From Gleimia coleocanis DSM 15436 (GTDB lineage: Bacteria > Actinomycetota > Actinomycetes > Actinomycetales > Actinomycetaceae): a stretch of 64,000 nt of DNA. The stretch is taken from NCBI RefSeq assembly GCF_000159015.1, contig NZ_DS999543.1, positions 124,001-188,000 of the forward strand, given 5' to 3'. The notes beneath the pieces are model-generated. The model was not told the origin of the DNA and searched no databases. It was given only the letters and a program-made list of their open reading frames with translations. The stretch's first letter is position 1. The number at the start of each line of letters is the position of its first letter. Below are positions 62,358 to 64,000 of this stretch, piece after piece. The position numbers and the translations under genes were made by a program.

Positions 62358-62502
62358 TATTTAGTTTTCAGTACTGCCTCAAAACAGGCAGTTAAGCTAG
62401 TTTACCGGGAATTCTGCTGAAAATCAACAGATGCCTTACTTAACTATGACCTAACTTACTAATTGAGTGGAATCTAGGTCATAAAAAGCCTAAATTAGAT
62501 TT

Positions 62503-63519
62503 GTGATTGAATCGGAAAGTAATGTGAACTCTACGGTAGCGGCTTACCGTAAAACCCTGTTGGGCGGGGAACCTTCGTTAACTATTGCTGATTTGGCGTA
62601 TCGCACGGGAACTCCTATTGAGCGAGTTAATTCTTATTGGGTGGCGATGGGTTTTACTCCGGTGGCTGAGGATGTGCCGACTTTTACGGAGATGGATTTA
62701 GAGGCTTATCAGACTTGGTCTTCGTTGATTGATTCCGGGAAGATCGATTTAAATACGGGGCTTTCTTTTGTGCGGGCGCAGTCGCATATTGCGGACCGGT
62801 TGGTGTTGTGGCAGACGGAGGCGCTGGTTGATGATGTGTCTCGTCGGTTTAATTTGGATGACACTACGGCGCGGATTACTACTTTGGATCGTTTCCGTGA
62901 TTTTTTGCCTTTCCTTGAGTCAGAGATGATTTATACGTGGAAGCGCCAGTTGGAGGCGTTGATTTCGCGGATTGATATGGAAGTTTCACATCGGGGTCAG
63001 GTGGGGGCGACTGGTAAGTTCCCGTTGATGCGTACTTTTGGTTTTGTGGATATGGTTTCTTATACTTCCAGTTCTACGCATTTAACTGAGATTGATTTGA
63101 TTGATTTGATTAACCGGTTTGAGAATATTTGCCGGGAGGCGATTCCTTCTGCGGGTGGCCGTGTGGTGAAGATGATTGGTGACGCGGTGTTTTATATTGC
63201 GGATGATTTACCAACGGGCTTGCGGGTGGTTACGGAGTTGATTGAGAAGTTGACTTCGGATAAGAATTTGTTGCCGGTGCGGGCGTCTGTGGTGCAGGGG
63301 GCGGTTTTTTCGCGTTCTGGCGACGTTTTTGGTCCGACGGTGAATTTGGCTTCGCGGCTTACGGATGTGGCTCCGGTGGGGCAGATTTTGACGGATTCGG
63401 AGACGGCGAGCCGGATTATTTCTGGCGAGGGTGGTGTGTCTTATGTTGCTGAGCCGGTGAAGGAAGCTGATTTACGTGGGGTTGGTAAGGTAATGCCGTT
63501 CCGCGTGTATAAGCGTTAG
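62503..63519 (+). CDS. Class III adenylate/guanylate cyclase
   Basis: A 338-residue cytoplasmic cyclase. The N-terminal 160 residues form a helical regulatory domain similar in layout to the mycobacterial pH-sensing cyclase type (SLTIADLAYRTGTPIERVNSYW resembles a helix-turn-helix-like start). The catalytic domain has FGFVDMVSYTS with the first metal Asp, GGRVVKMIGDAVFYIAD with the substrate Lys and second Asp, and GDVFGPTVNLASRLTDVA with the transition-state Asn and Arg. GTG 62503 has no ribosome site but has an A/T-rich -10-like TAGATT just upstream, suggesting leaderless translation. It precedes a response regulator. Confidence 0.9.
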   Translation: MIESESNVNSTVAAYRKTLLGGEPSLTIADLAYRTGTPIERVNSYWVAMGFTPVAEDVPTFTEMDLEAYQTWSSLIDSGKIDLNTGLSFVRAQSHIADRLVLWQTEALVDDVSRRFNLDDTTARITTLDRFRDFLPFLESEMIYTWKRQLEALISRIDMEVSHRGQVGATGKFPLMRTFGFVDMVSYTSSSTHLTEIDLIDLINRFENICREAIPSAGGRVVKMIGDAVFYIADDLPTGLRVVTELIEKLTSDKNLLPVRASVVQGAVFSRSGDVFGPTVNLASRLTDVAPVGQILTDSETASRIISGEGGVSYVAEPVKEADLRGVGKVMPFRVYKR

Positions 63520-63588
63520 TTATGTAAAACGTCTAACTTTATTGTGTAAATAGTAAGTAAAGTTTTTGTTTTGGCGTATCCTAGATAC

Positions 63589-64000
63589 GTGACTACCGTA
63601 ATTTTAGTTGAAGATGATTCAGCGATTGCCGAGCCTCTTGCCCGCGCACTCTCTCGCGAAGGTTATGACGTTCGTTCGCATGACACTGGGGCAGCTGCCT
63701 TAACTGAAGTTGAAGCAGCTGACCTGTTCATTCTTGATTTAGGTTTGCCAGATATGGATGGGCTTGACGTTGCCCGTCACGTTCGTAAACTCGGTAAGAC
63801 TACTCCAATCTTGATCCTTACTGCGAGAGCAGATGAGATTGACATGGTAGTTGGTCTGGACGCGGGGGCGGATGACTACGTCACTAAACCATTCCGTTTG
63901 GCTGAATTGTTAGCACGCGTCCGGGCGTTGCTTCGTCGTATCGGTAGTGAAGAACCAGAAGAAGATCTGGTAGCACAGGATGTGCGTGTTTCTGTTACTG
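63589..64000 (+). CDS. OmpR-type response regulator, N-terminal part (runs off window)
   Basis: The first 137 residues of a two-component response regulator. The receiver domain is complete: acidic pair VEDDSAIAEPLARAL, phospho-acceptor Asp in LFILDLGLPDMDGLDV near residue 50, LTARAD (Thr), and DDYVTKPFRLAELLARVRALLRR (Lys). The DNA-binding winged-helix domain would lie beyond the window end. GTG 63589 directly follows TATCCTAGATAC, a plausible -10 region, so this gene too may be leaderless. Its sensor kinase is not visible. Confidence 0.9.
   Translation, partial: MTTVILVEDDSAIAEPLARALSREGYDVRSHDTGAAALTEVEAADLFILDLGLPDMDGLDVARHVRKLGKTTPILILTARADEIDMVVGLDAGADDYVTKPFRLAELLARVRALLRRIGSEEPEEDLVAQDVRVSVT

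Overview
The window looks like chromosome from a moderate-GC member of the Actinomycetaceae (Gleimia / Varibaculum / Actinomyces type). This is inferred from gene content and order: AdnA/AdnB next to a DUF3107 gene, a ferritin-like gene and a DEAD-box helicase; FtsE-FtsX-M23 peptidase-SmpB after prfB; an O-methyltransferase/TatB/Mrp/MgtE-N/DUF1003 neighbourhood; an actinobacterial Tad gene set; GTG starts and several apparently leaderless genes. The genus is not proven. No tRNA, rRNA or CRISPR was found. The only RNA gene recognised is tmRNA, plus one probable structured mRNA leader.

Layout. 1-2.9 kb: fragment of an upstream gene, a shortened glmU, prs, and rplY behind a structured leader. 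3.5-12.5 kb: manC, then a nucleoside uptake and salvage locus (BMP lipoprotein, ABC ATPase, two permeases, cdd, deoA, deoC). 12.6-13.3 kb: deoxynucleoside kinase. 13.4-20.6 kb: a 2397-residue sortase-anchored adhesin with 12 SpaA-like repeats. 20.8-24.0 kb: minus-strand phosphohexomutase, purine nucleoside phosphorylase and O-methyltransferase. 24.1-31.9 kb: TatB-like protein, two YbjN-like proteins, Mrp, an OatA-like acyltransferase, DUF1003, MgtE-N/CBS and stress-protein-like genes. 32-39 kb: a DUF559-type gene bordered by palindromes, PepP, a PHP phosphoesterase, MarC, two small secreted proteins (one frameshifted in a G tract), and an RhlE-like helicase. 39-48 kb: ferritin-like protein, DUF3107, AdnA, AdnB and a degenerate APH-fold protein. 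48.3-52.8 kb: Tad pilus genes. 52.8-57.5 kb: prfB, ftsE, ftsX, an M23 peptidase and smpB. 57.6-61.8 kb: an ABC-export operon lying between smpB and ssrA. 62.0-64.0 kb: ssrA, a class III adenylate cyclase and the start of an OmpR-type response regulator.

How the genes work together. The BMP transporter should import nucleosides. Cdd, DeoA, PunA and DeoC would degrade them, the phosphohexomutase could handle pentose or hexose 1-phosphates, and the kinase could salvage deoxynucleosides. Prs makes PRPP for the same metabolism. FtsEX and the M23 protein form a division-linked cell-wall hydrolase module. SmpB and tmRNA perform ribosome rescue. AdnAB resects DNA ends.

Most notable signals. (1) A short motif, consensus about TTCCCGAGGGCGG, recurs about 22 times on both strands, in genes and in spacers, and three times as inverted pairs at gene ends. 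It resembles the arrangement of DNA-uptake sequences. (2) GlmU stops exactly before its acetyltransferase active region. (3) A secreted-protein gene is off-frame by one G in a G6 tract, next to a perfect 23-bp-arm palindrome. (4) Nested palindromes border a DUF559 gene. (5) The ABC ATPase has an in-frame stop and adnB has a one-base frameshift. Three broken reading frames in 64 kb mean that sequencing error must be considered for each of them.
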